Counted from the first letter of the stretch, positions 46,404 through 55,006 are shown. The stretch is 64,000 nt of DNA from Fimbriimonadaceae bacterium (GCA_019638775.1 JAHBTD010000001.1:558001-622000), one strand, 5' to 3'. Notes: generated by a model from the letters alone, not told the origin. A program made the numbers and translations.

Positions 46404-47965
46404 CGCCCACCTCCAAGCGCCCCAATCAAGCGCATCAAAACCGGCGGCTTGTAAGGATTCGGTTTGTCAATCTTTCTGTAGGTATCTGGAGTGCCCGCAT
46501 TTTGCTGAGCCCACTCCACAAGCGAAATCGGCTTAGCGTCCTTGTATTCTTCGTGGCTTTCCACATACTTGCGGAAAGCATCTGCCGAAGTAAATGCCCG
46601 TGACCACGCCGAGCACTCCGGGTGGTCCCCAGGAGTCTCTAAGAACACAACGCCAGGAATGTTCGGCTTCCAGTTGCCCTCTTCGTCAGAGATCATCACC
46701 AGCATCCGATTGGGGTCTTCGGTCGCTGCCCGAATGATCGCCCGGCCAGGCGTCTCCGCAGCCATGTCTCTGGCACACAAAAGGCAGCGCACCGTCATTG
46801 TCCAACCATCCGCCGTAACCGTCGCGCCCCACGGGTTCGACTCGGGCAGTCGAATCGAACAGTGAGCACATTCGCCCATGTCCATCCAGCCCATACCCGA
46901 CATGTACATCAGGTCGTCCTCGCTCCCCTTCATCATCCCCATTCCGGGCATGCTTGTCGGGTGGCGATGGTCATGGAGCGTCATCGGCTCCCCGTCACCC
47001 GCCTCTTCACGCGCATGAGTCGAGGCCAGAACGCGGTAGATCGCGATCTTCACTTGCTCCTGCTTCTGTGCTTCCGTCAAATGGGTCTGAGCCAAAATGT
47101 CGTTCACATTGTCGTGCAGCATGTGCAGGTTATCGAACGAATTCGCGATCATGGGAAAGCGCTTCGCAAACCGCGGGCTCATCTCCGCCGCCATCGGCAT
47201 AAAATCCCGATCCGTTTTGTAGAGCTCGGTTCCCCGGTACCGCTCGCCAATCACTTCATACTGAGGTCCCTGGTCGGCAACCGGCACACGATAAAGCATG
47301 TCGTAATTCACCGTCTGAAGCCAGTGATATCCCCAAAACAGCCCGTTCACCTTTGGATAGTCCGTTCGGAACTTTCCGCTGTAAAAGAAGCTGTCGAGAT
47401 ACTCCATGTTCATCGGAAGGCCGGTGATCGCATAAGGCTGAGAGTTGTAGAACTGCCAAAGCCGCTCAATCTCTGCCTCCTTTTGCTCCTCCGTCCAGCC
47501 CGGATACATGAACACGTCGATAGTCTGGAAGTGCAGCAGGTGCGCCCAGTCAAACACCTTCTCAAGATAGCCATACCGACGCAAAAACGTGGGTGAAATC
47601 GCCCCTTCATCCACTGGGATCGAGGGCTGGTTCTTCAGCACACGGTCAATCGTCGAGAAAACCTTCGTCTCAAGTTGGCCCGCCTTTCCACGCACGAGCG
47701 CTTCATAGGCCATTGCATGACCAACACCCGTCGCATACATATCCTTCGCAAACAGGGGGATTCGAGTGATCGCCCAGTTATAAGGAGCAGGCTTGTAAAA
47801 GAGGTGATCCGCCCCCGGATCGTTGAGCCATTTCGGCATGTCCGAGGGCATCTTGGGAAGCTCAGCGCTCTGCGCAGCCACAGTCACATCCTGCTTATGA
47901 ACAGGCTGTGAGTCATGCTGCAAGAACGGTAGCCCCGCCAAAGCAAGCAGTGCAATCGTACTCAT
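46400..47965 (-). CDS. Secreted protein with NosL-like double-CxxC module
   Basis: The 521-residue protein has a signal peptide (MSTIALLALAGLPFLQHDS). A helical N-terminal region of about 340 residues is not recognised. Next is a His/Met-rich stretch (TLHDHRHPTSMPGMGMMKG, DLMYMSGMGWMDMG). The C-terminal module then has CAHC (about 366-369), RCLLC (about 392-396), WKPNIPGVVFLET and HPECSAWSRAFTSADAFRKYVE. That module aligns by eye with the 161-residue neighbour. Met-rich plus Cys-pair motifs suggest binding of copper or another soft metal in the periplasm. This is inference; no enzyme activity is assigned. Confidence 0.65.
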   Translation of the reverse strand: MSTIALLALAGLPFLQHDSQPVHKQDVTVAAQSAELPKMPSDMPKWLNDPGADHLFYKPAPYNWAITRIPLFAKDMYATGVGHAMAYEALVRGKAGQLETKVFSTIDRVLKNQPSIPVDEGAISPTFLRRYGYLEKVFDWAHLLHFQTIDVFMYPGWTEEQKEAEIERLWQFYNSQPYAITGLPMNMEYLDSFFYSGKFRTDYPKVNGLFWGYHWLQTVNYDMLYRVPVADQGPQYEVIGERYRGTELYKTDRDFMPMAAEMSPRFAKRFPMIANSFDNLHMLHDNVNDILAQTHLTEAQKQEQVKIAIYRVLASTHAREEAGDGEPMTLHDHRHPTSMPGMGMMKGSEDDLMYMSGMGWMDMGECAHCSIRLPESNPWGATVTADGWTMTVRCLLCARDMAAETPGRAIIRAATEDPNRMLVMISDEEGNWKPNIPGVVFLETPGDHPECSAWSRAFTSADAFRKYVESHEEYKDAKPISLVEWAQQNAGTPDTYRKIDKPNPYKPPVLMRLIGALGGGR

Positions 47966-47992
47966 CTTCGTTCTCCTTTCAGCACGAGTGCG

Positions 47993-48478
47993 TTAGCCAG
48001 CCGGCTTTGCAACAATAGCGATGAGCTCTTCGAGAGTCAAAGCCTTCGCATCTTTCACGGCGTTGACCTCAACGTACTTGTCAAACGCCTTCCTCGACGA
48101 GAATGCCCGAGAAAGCTCGGAGCAGTCGGCGTGCTTCTTGAACGTGTTCAAAAAGACCGTGCTTTCCGGTGCCGACCACTTGCCGTTGGTGCGCTTGAGA
48201 ACGACCGGCTCGCCAATCTTCTCGCTGGGCGCATAAACGACAAGGTCGCTCTTGTATCGGCCCTGGTCCTTGAAAACGCAGTACACACATCGGTACTCGA
48301 TGCGCTTGTTGCCCATCTTCAGCACGACTTCGTTATCCTGCTCCTTGGTGTTCTGAACGATTTTGAGTTTGCAGTACGGGCAGTCGGCTTCGTGAGCCGA
48401 TGCAATTGCCGAGAAGCCCAGCATGCCGACCACGGCAAGCAAAGCGAGAATTCTTCGAATTCCATTAATTGTGTTCAT
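47993..48478 (-). CDS. Small secreted double-CxxC (NosL-like) protein
   Basis: The 161-residue protein begins with a signal peptide (LALLAVVGMLGFSAIASA). The mature part has C33-x-x-C36 (CPYC), R-C64-x-x-C67 (RCVYC), then KWSAPESTVFLNT, C119 in HADCSELSRAFSS and AFDKYVEVN. NosL, a periplasmic copper chaperone for nitrous oxide reductase, has a comparable Cys-pair fold, but no nos genes are present. It starts upstream of the larger paralogue, in the same operon. The 48478 start is chosen because the signal peptide begins there. Confidence 0.68.
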   Translation of the reverse strand: MNTINGIRRILALLAVVGMLGFSAIASAHEADCPYCKLKIVQNTKEQDNEVVLKMGNKRIEYRCVYCVFKDQGRYKSDLVVYAPSEKIGEPVVLKRTNGKWSAPESTVFLNTFKKHADCSELSRAFSSRKAFDKYVEVNAVKDAKALTLEELIAIVAKPAG

Positions 48479-48532
48479 AAAATTGTTCCTCTTTGGTCGT
48501 TGGCAAGGGATCGGTCTCATCCCTTGCCCGTT

Positions 48533-49153
48533 TTAGAATCGCCGGCCAAACATCAAGGCCGGACTCTTCGCATCAATCAGATACACGCCGCCGAACCACT
48601 CTCCTTGCCCGTAGGTCAAGAATGGATGCGCCTGGTGTCCGTCAAGTTGGAGTCCAAGAGTGAATCCACTCCTATCCATCCACTTCGCGCCAAGCACCCC
48701 GTGATAGTGCGACTCGTTTGAACGGAAACCCGCGCCGACAAACATATTCGCCGTACCTGCGTCCGATTTCCAGTTCTTCTCCAACGTCGCCGAATAACCC
48801 GGGTTGCCCGTGCCGATGCCTTGCACACCAGCCGAAACACTGACGGAGGGCATCGTTGGTGTCTCTGTCAACAGCTGATAAGAGCCTAGCCAGCGAAAAG
48901 CGTTCTGCTTCCAAAGGTGAGCAACACCAAGCTGGAGTCTGGGAGCTGCCCGATACCATAGAAAGGTTTCAGCGGTTGTCACTGTCGTAGGTGCATACAC
49001 CGTGTTGATTAGCCATTTGCTGTCCGAAGCCGAACCGGCTCCGTATCCGCCAGCAACTCACAGAGGGCACCGCGCTTCCCCTGCCCCCTCTTGCGCGACG
49101 GCGGCAAGTGCAAGGCTCGACAACACTAACGTTGCAAAAATGCGTTTTTTCAT
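48533..49153 (-). pseudogene. Beta-barrel protein gene interrupted by an in-frame TGA
   Basis: One continuous frame runs from ATG 49153 to 48533 (207 codons) except for TGA at codon 32 (49058-49060). Before it lies a clear signal peptide (MKKRIFATLVLSSLALAAVA) with GAGGTGA six bases upstream, its ATG overlapping the preceding gene's stop (ATGA). After it, the same frame continues as GGYGAGSASDSKW and amphipathic strands ending in LMFGRRF, an outer-membrane barrel terminus. No ribosome site precedes the internal GTG at 49000. A nonsense mutation, a sequence error or readthrough are the options. I call it an interrupted gene. Confidence 0.75.
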
Positions 49154-50376
49154 GACTTCACCTCGACGACGAATCCAAGCGTCTTAATGCCTCCACGCCA
49201 GTCAAATTGGGCATAGGCTTTGTAAAGGCCAGGCTTTGGAAAGCGTCCATTGAATCGAACGATGCCCTTCTTCACAAGCGCCTCGTTATCGTGGTCCTCA
49301 GCCGGATGGCTGTGTACAACCGTTTTGCCGTCCTGATGGAAAATCATCAGGTGTCCCGCCGCACCGAGCCACGGCACGGTGTCGCCAGCAGCTTGCCCGG
49401 TCTTCGCATCGAACAGCTTGACTTGAAGAGTCGTCATGCGCCCGACCGGAATCTTGCCGTCAACTGAAGCAAAAAGCCCCTTGAGGCCTCCATCTGTCGC
49501 TGAAGTCGATGGAATCAGCTTGGTATTCCAAGTCGGTGGCGGACCTGACAACTTTACGCCCGTCATCAAGATATTCGAGCCCTTGCCAAAAGGAGCCACG
49601 TCGCCATAGACGCCGTACTCTCCACCCGCCGGGAACGTGATCGAAATCGTCCAAGTGCCGTCCGGCTGCATCACCGGGTGCTCGTGGATGAACCAATTCA
49701 AGTCCTTGCTGGCAATCAGCAAGTGAAACTCCTGCTCGTGCGCTATATCAAACTTTGTCTGAATCTTGCCTGTTTTGGTGTCCATCACCCGCAGTTGAAG
49801 ATCGATCGGCTTCCCCGCAACCGCTTCCTTCGGCCAATTGACGACATCAAGCCGATAAGGCAGCTCTTTTGCCATCTTCGAGGGCCGTTCGTCTCCAACG
49901 CTAACTGTGAAGGATGCCTTCTTAACGCCATCGCCAGGGATGTTCAGGCTCAAATCAATCTGATAATCACCGCCATGCGGGAAGTACAGAACGATTCCGT
50001 AATCGCCCGGAACTCCTTCCCGATGAATCTGAGGCTTAGCCGAAGGCATACCTGGCATGCTCGGCATCGTCACAACTCCCGTCGCTTCAATGCCCCCCAC
50101 ACCCTTGAAACCTACTTCAACCGGGTCTTTCTTGGTCGTGTCGGTTACGCGAAACTCGACGTCGACCTCTTCCTGCGCAAAAAGACCACCTTCGGGCACA
50201 CGAAGCTCAATCTCATACTTGCCGACGCGAACCTTGGTTGGGTGCGCCTTTTGTGCCTTAGCCGGGGCATGATGCTCATGCTGGCTCCCAATGAAGGCAT
50301 GAATATCCCCGCTTGTTTGAGGCGCTCCAAGCCCCGCTCCTGCCGCAACAACCGTTGCGATTAATGTGTGAATCAT
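49150..50376 (-). CDS. Secreted Met/His-rich multi-domain protein, probable metal handling
   Basis: The 408-residue protein has a signal peptide (MIHTLIATVVAAGAGLGA); AGGAG six bases before ATG 50376 fixes the start. A His-rich N terminus (HAFIGSQHEHHAPAKAQKAH) leads into three Ig-like/FixH-like beta domains. Domain one carries TMPSMPGMPSAKP. Domain two has FHLLIASKDLNWFIHEHPVMQPDGTW. Domain three has GHLMIFHQDGKTVVHSHPAEDHD. Such H-x-H-P and Met-rich motifs are seen in proteins encoded near copper efflux genes. It lies in one transcription unit with the barrel and Cys-rich genes. Confidence 0.7.
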   Translation of the reverse strand: MIHTLIATVVAAGAGLGAPQTSGDIHAFIGSQHEHHAPAKAQKAHPTKVRVGKYEIELRVPEGGLFAQEEVDVEFRVTDTTKKDPVEVGFKGVGGIEATGVVTMPSMPGMPSAKPQIHREGVPGDYGIVLYFPHGGDYQIDLSLNIPGDGVKKASFTVSVGDERPSKMAKELPYRLDVVNWPKEAVAGKPIDLQLRVMDTKTGKIQTKFDIAHEQEFHLLIASKDLNWFIHEHPVMQPDGTWTISITFPAGGEYGVYGDVAPFGKGSNILMTGVKLSGPPPTWNTKLIPSTSATDGGLKGLFASVDGKIPVGRMTTLQVKLFDAKTGQAAGDTVPWLGAAGHLMIFHQDGKTVVHSHPAEDHDNEALVKKGIVRFNGRFPKPGLYKAYAQFDWRGGIKTLGFVVEVKS

Positions 50377-50449
50377 GTTTTCTCCTGTCGTAATAATCCG
50401 TGAACAACGAAGTCCAACAGGCATCAATAAGCCCGCTGGGGACGTGTGT

Positions 50450-50938
50450 TCAGGCGACAGGAGGAGCGCGGGACGCGCCAAAAAGATAAGGCCGGTCAAC
50501 GGGTGGACCCGAATCGTTACCGAAGATGCCCGGTTCCGCGATCAGGCTGCGAACCAGAGGTATCTCGGTCCAAACCGGAAGGATTGCCGATGCATCAAAC
50601 GAAGTGCGAAGGGCCTTATCAGCATCGGGAATCTGAACCGCTACCGTCTGACAACTCGCCATCTGACCGCAGTTGCACTGGCCTTGGTTCACCGAAGCCA
50701 TCTGCGAGGCTTCATCATCAGAATTGTCCGTCAGCTTTGCTGCGCCCTTGCTCGGGCAGCAGCTATGTTGCGTGGAAACTGCAACCTCGGCGGAATCGGC
50801 CTCAATCTTAGGAAGCGGAGTCGCAACGGAGGTCGCCCCCATCGCGCAACCCTGGGCACACAAAGCCGCCGGCACAGCCTGCACAAAGAGTGCAAGCCCC
50901 AGCAACAACGTAAGCCATGGTTTTGCGAATCGGGTCAT
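50450..50938 (-). CDS. Small secreted Cys-rich protein
   Basis: The 162-residue protein has a signal peptide (PWLTLLLGLALFVQAVPA). Cysteines cluster at C27, C31, C60-C61 (HSCCPS), C88, C90 and C96 (CNCGQMASC), suggesting metal binding or several disulfides. No family was recognised. It is the first gene of the putative metal operon and ends 73 bases before the next start. The upstream region contains the palindrome GTTAAC but no clear promoter. Confidence 0.6.
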   Translation of the reverse strand: MTRFAKPWLTLLLGLALFVQAVPAALCAQGCAMGATSVATPLPKIEADSAEVAVSTQHSCCPSKGAAKLTDNSDDEASQMASVNQGQCNCGQMASCQTVAVQIPDADKALRTSFDASAILPVWTEIPLVRSLIAEPGIFGNDSGPPVDRPYLFGASRAPPVA

Positions 50939-51076
50939 CTGACAGTTTATGTTAACACAATTGGCAAAAAGGAGTTCCCTCCCCAGGCTTGAAGAACTAT
51001 CCCGGTCGGCGCGCTGCTCCGCGCTCCTGCTGCAAGCTCTCGCTTGTCGCTCCCAGCTAACAGCTCCCTGCTAATC

Positions 51077-51162
51077 TGGTGCCCGGGGCGGGACTCGAAC
51101 CCGCACGCTCTTGCGAGCAACGGATTTTAAGTCCGCTGCGTCTACCATTCCGCCACCCGGGC
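51077..51162 (-). tRNA. tRNA-Leu (anticodon TAA)
   Basis: The 86-nt class II tRNA folds with acceptor GCCCGGG/CCCGGGC, discriminator A, an encoded 3' CCA, D-arm TGGCGGAATGGTAGACGCA, anticodon loop CTTAAAA with TAA at 51127-51129, a long variable arm (TTGCTCGCAAGAGCG) and the T-arm GCGGGTTCGAGTCCCGC. It is transcribed leftward, toward the metal gene cluster. Confidence 0.97.
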
Positions 51163-51240
51163 TTGGGCTCAGCGATTATACCGAGCAGGCTTGCCAGCGA
51201 GCTATGAGGGCTCACGGAGAGACACTCCACCCAACCTCAA

Positions 51241-51275
51241 TCCAAAATCCAAAATCCAAAATCCAAAATCCAAAA
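51241..51275. repeat. Perfect 7-bp tandem array (TCCAAAA x5)
   Basis: Five exact copies of TCCAAAA end five bases before the last codons of the arsenate reductase-like gene. Confidence 0.95.
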
Positions 51276-51279
51276 GGGA

Positions 51280-51672
51280 TTATTGTTTCAGCATCGCCAA
51301 AACTCTCGCCCGAATCTCATCCCGGATCTCCCGAACCCGCTCAATCGGCGCTCCATGCGGGTCGTCAAGCTCCCAATCCTCAGTCAGCAAAAACTTAGCC
51401 GGACATGCTTCTGCATCCACTCCACAACCCATCGAAATGATTTGATCCGCCCGATCAGCCATCTCTTGCGTTAGGAGTTTCGGCTGGCCCGTCATCGGAA
51501 CCCCAACCTCCGCCATCGCCCGAATCGCCAAAGCATTGAGTGACTTGCCCCCGAGAGTGCCCGCCGATTCCGCCACAACATCCAACCCCAACTGCCGGGC
51601 AAAAAAGTTCACAAACGCCTCTGCCATCTGCGAACGGCCTGCATTGTGAACGCACACAAAAAGAACTCTCAT
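51280..51672 (-). CDS. arsC: Arsenate reductase / low-molecular-weight phosphatase (ArsC, thioredoxin-linked type)
   Basis: The 130-residue protein has the P-loop VCVHNAGRSQMAEAF and the redox cysteines in SMGCGVDAEACP, matching the C10/C82/C89 triad of Staphylococcus-type ArsC; the last Cys pair distinguishes it from plain tyrosine phosphatases. The ATG at 51672 gives the standard N terminus MRVLFVC; in-frame sequence upstream is non-homologous. It would reduce arsenate using thioredoxin. No arsR or arsenite pump is adjacent. Confidence 0.87.
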   Translation of the reverse strand: MRVLFVCVHNAGRSQMAEAFVNFFARQLGLDVVAESAGTLGGKSLNALAIRAMAEVGVPMTGQPKLLTQEMADRADQIISMGCGVDAEACPAKFLLTEDWELDDPHGAPIERVREIRDEIRARVLAMLKQ

Positions 51673-51715
51673 CGCCTTAATAGCATGAAGTGTAGAACAT
51701 GAAGGTTGGGTTAAG

Positions 51716-52678
51716 TTATCGCAAACTTTGAAGGTCCAAAGCCGACGGCGTCGCCACACCAACATGCCGCACAACGCATGCCGAAGTCTGCGCCGCAAGC
51801 TCAAAGACCGACGCCTCAAAACCAACCGCAGCGAACCCAAGAGCAACCGTTGCTATCACTGTGTCACCCGCGCCCGCCGTGTCGTAAACCTCAACCCGAG
51901 GCGCAGAAACGCGGATCGTGCTTGAGCCAACCGCCGTCATACCCGCCTCACCCAAAGTCACCAAGATCGCGCCAACGCCATAACGGTCACGCAGGTCTCG
52001 ACCGACGGCCTCAGCAGCCTCCACATCAATCGCCCGATGCTCACCGCTCGCTTCCGTAGCTTCGGCTCTGTTCAAGCTCAAAAGATTCGCTCCGCGAAAA
52101 GAGGCCGCTGATCGAGGCTTCGGATTGGCAACCACCGCCACACCCCGTTTCACAGCTTCATCAATGCAAAATCGAACTACAGGCTCGGCAAGCGTCCCCT
52201 TCAGATAATCACTCAGAACGATCACGTCAACACCATCCAAACGCTCAGCAAAAGCCGAACGCAGCCGATCTTGCACCTCAGCCGAAGCAATCACATCGTT
52301 CTCCGCATCAATCCTCAAAACCTGATGCGAATGGTCGGCGACCACCCTCGTCTTTCGCGTCGTGCTCCGCGCCGAATCCCGAACCAAAGTGTGATCGCCA
52401 AGTCCGCTTAGCTGCAACGATTGCTCAAGCATCGTCGCCGCCTCATCATCCCCAACCAGCCCAATCGTCGTCACCTGCGCACCCAACGCCGCAAGGTTCC
52501 GCGCCACATTCGCGGCCCCACCCGGCAGCCTCTTTGTAGACTCCTGCCGAATCACCATCACTGGCGCTTCGGGGCTGATCCGCGTCGCCTTCCCAAAGAT
52601 GTATTCGTCGAGCATTAAGTCGCCAACAACCATCGCCCGCATACCCTGAAACCGGTCCAGCAAAGCAGCAAAGCTCAT
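51716..52678 (-). CDS. rfaE1: Heptose-7-phosphate kinase (PfkB family, RfaE1/HldE-N type)
   Basis: The 320-residue ribokinase-fold sugar kinase has RfaE-typical VVGDLMLDEYIFGKATRISPEAPV at the N terminus, PGGAANVARNLAALG, and the catalytic DTAGAGDTV anion hole near the C terminus. It should phosphorylate D-glycero-beta-D-manno-heptose 7-phosphate on the path to ADP-heptose for lipopolysaccharide. The nucleotidyltransferase domain of bifunctional HldE is absent. Its ATG overlaps the lgt stop (ATGA). Confidence 0.88.
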   Translation of the reverse strand: MSFAALLDRFQGMRAMVVGDLMLDEYIFGKATRISPEAPVMVIRQESTKRLPGGAANVARNLAALGAQVTTIGLVGDDEAATMLEQSLQLSGLGDHTLVRDSARSTTRKTRVVADHSHQVLRIDAENDVIASAEVQDRLRSAFAERLDGVDVIVLSDYLKGTLAEPVVRFCIDEAVKRGVAVVANPKPRSAASFRGANLLSLNRAEATEASGEHRAIDVEAAEAVGRDLRDRYGVGAILVTLGEAGMTAVGSSTIRVSAPRVEVYDTAGAGDTVIATVALGFAAVGFEASVFELAAQTSACVVRHVGVATPSALDLQSLR

Positions 52679-53469
52679 GATGCCGTGACCTCTTCTGCGA
52701 CCCTTTTATCACGCCTCAAAACCCAAACCACACAACCGCCAACAATCATCAAGACCGCCACAAGCTGTGCATCCGTAATCGGCAAACCGGGCATATACGT
52801 CGAAGTCGCCGCTCCCGAATTCACCTGTTCAACCGTGCCCGCCCGCCAAAACTCATAGATAAATCGCGAGAGCCCCATCAGCGCAACCCCCAGCCCAAAG
52901 ACTCGTCCAAGAGGCTGCCCCCGTTTCTCCACTTGCCAAACCACAAGCGCAAAAACACCGAGCATGATTGTCTCGTAAAGCTGCGCTGGATGATGCAAAT
53001 GTGGGCTGTTCTCCACCGGGATAGCCCACGGCAGAGTACATGCTCCACCATAACAGCACCCATTCAAAAAGCACCCGACGCGCCCAAACGCAAACCCAAT
53101 CAAAGCCGGAACCATAAAGAGATCAAGCAACGACCAAGGCGAAATCTTAAAGCGCTTAGCAAAAAATAGCAGCGTCGGAATGGCAAACAGAACGCCCCCA
53201 AAGCTCGTCAGCCCCGCGAACTTGCCGATGATCTCACCCGGATTCTTAATATAGTGCGGCAAGTCCTGAACGATGAATACGACGCGCGCGCCCAGAACCC
53301 CCATGATAAGAGTCCATATCGATGTGTCCAGCACTTGCTCTTTCGTCAGCCCATAACGCGCCGCTTTCGCCCGAGCCACCATCAATCCCACGAAGAAGCC
53401 TGCCATCAGCAGCAGCGCATACGTGTGGATCTCCAATCCGAACGGTTTAAAGGGGAGCAAGGGGTACAT
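52675..53469 (-). CDS. lgt: Prolipoprotein diacylglyceryl transferase
   Basis: The 264-residue, seven-helix membrane enzyme has the Lgt signature GRVGCFLNGCCYGG and the catalytic-region HLHHPAQLYE block. It transfers diacylglycerol from phosphatidylglycerol to the lipobox Cys, the first step of lipoprotein maturation at the inner membrane. It is coupled to the heptose kinase gene. A lipoprotein gene lies about 0.5 kb away on the other strand, probably coincidentally. Confidence 0.95.
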   Translation of the reverse strand: MYPLLPFKPFGLEIHTYALLLMAGFFVGLMVARAKAARYGLTKEQVLDTSIWTLIMGVLGARVVFIVQDLPHYIKNPGEIIGKFAGLTSFGGVLFAIPTLLFFAKRFKISPWSLLDLFMVPALIGFAFGRVGCFLNGCCYGGACTLPWAIPVENSPHLHHPAQLYETIMLGVFALVVWQVEKRGQPLGRVFGLGVALMGLSRFIYEFWRAGTVEQVNSGAATSTYMPGLPITDAQLVAVLMIVGGCVVWVLRRDKRVAEEVTAS

Positions 53470-53507
53470 GGAACCGACCGATTCTACCTGTCTCTACCGA
53501 ACCCGAA

Positions 53508-53942
53508 TTAGGCTCCCGAAGTTCCGTCCGGGGGGATGATCGTGACCCTCCGTCCACTACCCCAAAACTCTATCTGAACCTGCCAGCAAGCCGTCGTAGC
53601 AATGAGACTCCCCAAACGATCAGGCCACTCCACAAAGCACAAATGACTTTCTAAATAGTCCTCAAGCCCAATCCCCTTTGCAGATTCCACTCGATAAAGG
53701 TCGGCATGCATTACCGGAGGGTCGGTTTCAAAAGCCTGAATAAGGTCAAACGTAGGGGATCGTACGGGTTCAGTGTAGTCCAAAGCCTCCAAAACTCCAC
53801 GCACAAAAGTCGTCTTCCCCGCACCCAATTCGCCACTCAACAACACGGTTACCCCCGCCCCCCACCGGCCTACCCATTCACCCGCAAATGCGCGCATCGA
53901 TTCTTCAGAAGGAATTTCTATACGCAACGCAGAATCGGACAC
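53508..53942 (-). CDS. tsaE: tRNA threonylcarbamoyladenosine biosynthesis protein TsaE
   Basis: The 144-residue P-loop ATPase has LSGELGAGKTTFVRGVLEALD (Walker A), VRSPTFDLIQAF and MHADLYRVE. It works with TsaB and TsaD in t6A37 modification of tRNAs. No tsaB or tsaD is adjacent. It is encoded upstream of lgt after a 38-base gap and diverges from the lipoprotein gene by 41 bases. Confidence 0.93.
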   Translation of the reverse strand: MSDSALRIEIPSEESMRAFAGEWVGRWGAGVTVLLSGELGAGKTTFVRGVLEALDYTEPVRSPTFDLIQAFETDPPVMHADLYRVESAKGIGLEDYLESHLCFVEWPDRLGSLIATTACWQVQIEFWGSGRRVTIIPPDGTSGA

Positions 53943-53983
53943 CTGCGTAATGTACCGCGATCATCGAAATTGAGACCAAAAAC

Positions 53984-54643
53984 ATGAAAAACTCAACCCT
54001 AATCGCTATGTTCGGCGTCATGATCTGCCTGGTCGCACCCGGATGCAAAAAAGGCGAGGTCACGATGCTTGAGACCAATGTGCCGCTCAACACACCGGAG
54101 TATTGGCGGCTGCACACCGTTACCAAGGACGGGTTTACCATCTGCGCTCCGTCGAATTGGGTTCTCAAGTCGGAGCTAAGTCCCTTCGCAGGCACCGGCA
54201 TGGATATGGATTTTAGCAATATGATGAGCGATGAACCAAGCCGTACTATGCAGCCCGATCCGCCCAAGCCCAAAGGACCAACCACAACCGAAACCGGGCT
54301 TGTTCTGTTCGACCAAGGATCAAGAATGCTTGCGGGCGAAGTCTCAACCCAGATCGTCTTCAAGCATGAAAAGATCGGAGCTGCTCTGCTCAAAGATCAA
54401 GCCGCAATCAAAAAAGATGGCCTCGGCAAATCCATCACTTCGCAGCAAACGCTGCAACTCCCGATCGGACCATGTGAGGAATTCACAACAAAAACCGTGA
54501 ATATCTCGGGTGACGAAGTGTTCGAAAGATACTACGTCCTCTGCCATGACGATAATCGCTGGATCGTCAAGTTCGTGGCAACGAATAACGAGTCCGCGAT
54601 CGCCGGAGCGCCGGAGATCATGGCAACGTTCCGAATCAAGTAG
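53984..54643 (+). CDS. Putative lipoprotein
   Basis: The 219-residue protein has a lipoprotein signal peptide ending in LVAPGC, with the modified Cys at about residue 21 followed by KKGE. The mature part is a mixed alpha/beta sequence without a recognised family (WRLHTVTKDGFTICAPSNWVL, GPCEEFTTKTVNISGDEVFERYYVL), somewhat like PsbP/DUF-type domains that start with FTI-x-x-P-x-x-W. It diverges from tsaE within 41 bases. Confidence 0.75.
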   Translation: MKNSTLIAMFGVMICLVAPGCKKGEVTMLETNVPLNTPEYWRLHTVTKDGFTICAPSNWVLKSELSPFAGTGMDMDFSNMMSDEPSRTMQPDPPKPKGPTTTETGLVLFDQGSRMLAGEVSTQIVFKHEKIGAALLKDQAAIKKDGLGKSITSQQTLQLPIGPCEEFTTKTVNISGDEVFERYYVLCHDDNRWIVKFVATNNESAIAGAPEIMATFRIK

Positions 54644-54710
54644 ACCGTCCGTTTCTCCCCCGAAAAGCGAACGCCGATTGGGGGGCTAAGTTTCCTTAGC
54701 TAGCAGCCTT

Positions 54711-54814
54711 CAATCCCCAATCTCCAATCTCCAATCTCCAATCTACAATCCCCAATCCCCAATCCCCAATCCCCAATCTCCAATCCACAATCTACAATCT
54801 ACAATCTACAATCA
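54711..54814. repeat. 7-bp tandem array (CCCCAAT / CTCCAAT / CTACAAT)
   Basis: About 15 heptamers run without interruption, with position-specific drift from CCCCAAT through CTCCAAT to CTACAAT. With the following hairpin and a short CTCCCAG array they fill the 399-base gap to the VOC gene. Confidence 0.95.
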
Positions 54815-54845
54815 GCAAAGACCCATCTCTTGAAAAATCGTCATC

Positions 54846-54892
54846 CTCCCCCTCGACGGGGGAGGACCGAGGTGGGGGTGGCACCTCGGTCG
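54846..54892. repeat. REP-like hairpins
   Basis: CCTCCCCCTCG-ac-GGGGGAGG is followed by ACCGAGGTG-ggggtgg-CACCTCGGT, two strong stems back to back. The second could act as a terminator for the lipoprotein gene or the converging VOC gene. Confidence 0.75.
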
Positions 54893-55006
54893 AGCGCACA
54901 TCCCACTCCTTACTCAACCCAAAGACGCTTTCACAAACCTAAAGCGAACTGTCAGGAGTGCCCCCAAACGCTAGACTGGAGGTTGACCGTAACTGCAGTT
55001 TCGGGT

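Noticed and set aside
48533-49153. TGA at codon 32 as selenocysteine
   Set aside because: There is no SECIS-like hairpin directly after it that I can see, no selenium genes nearby, and the position just after a signal peptide of a barrel protein is not a redox site.
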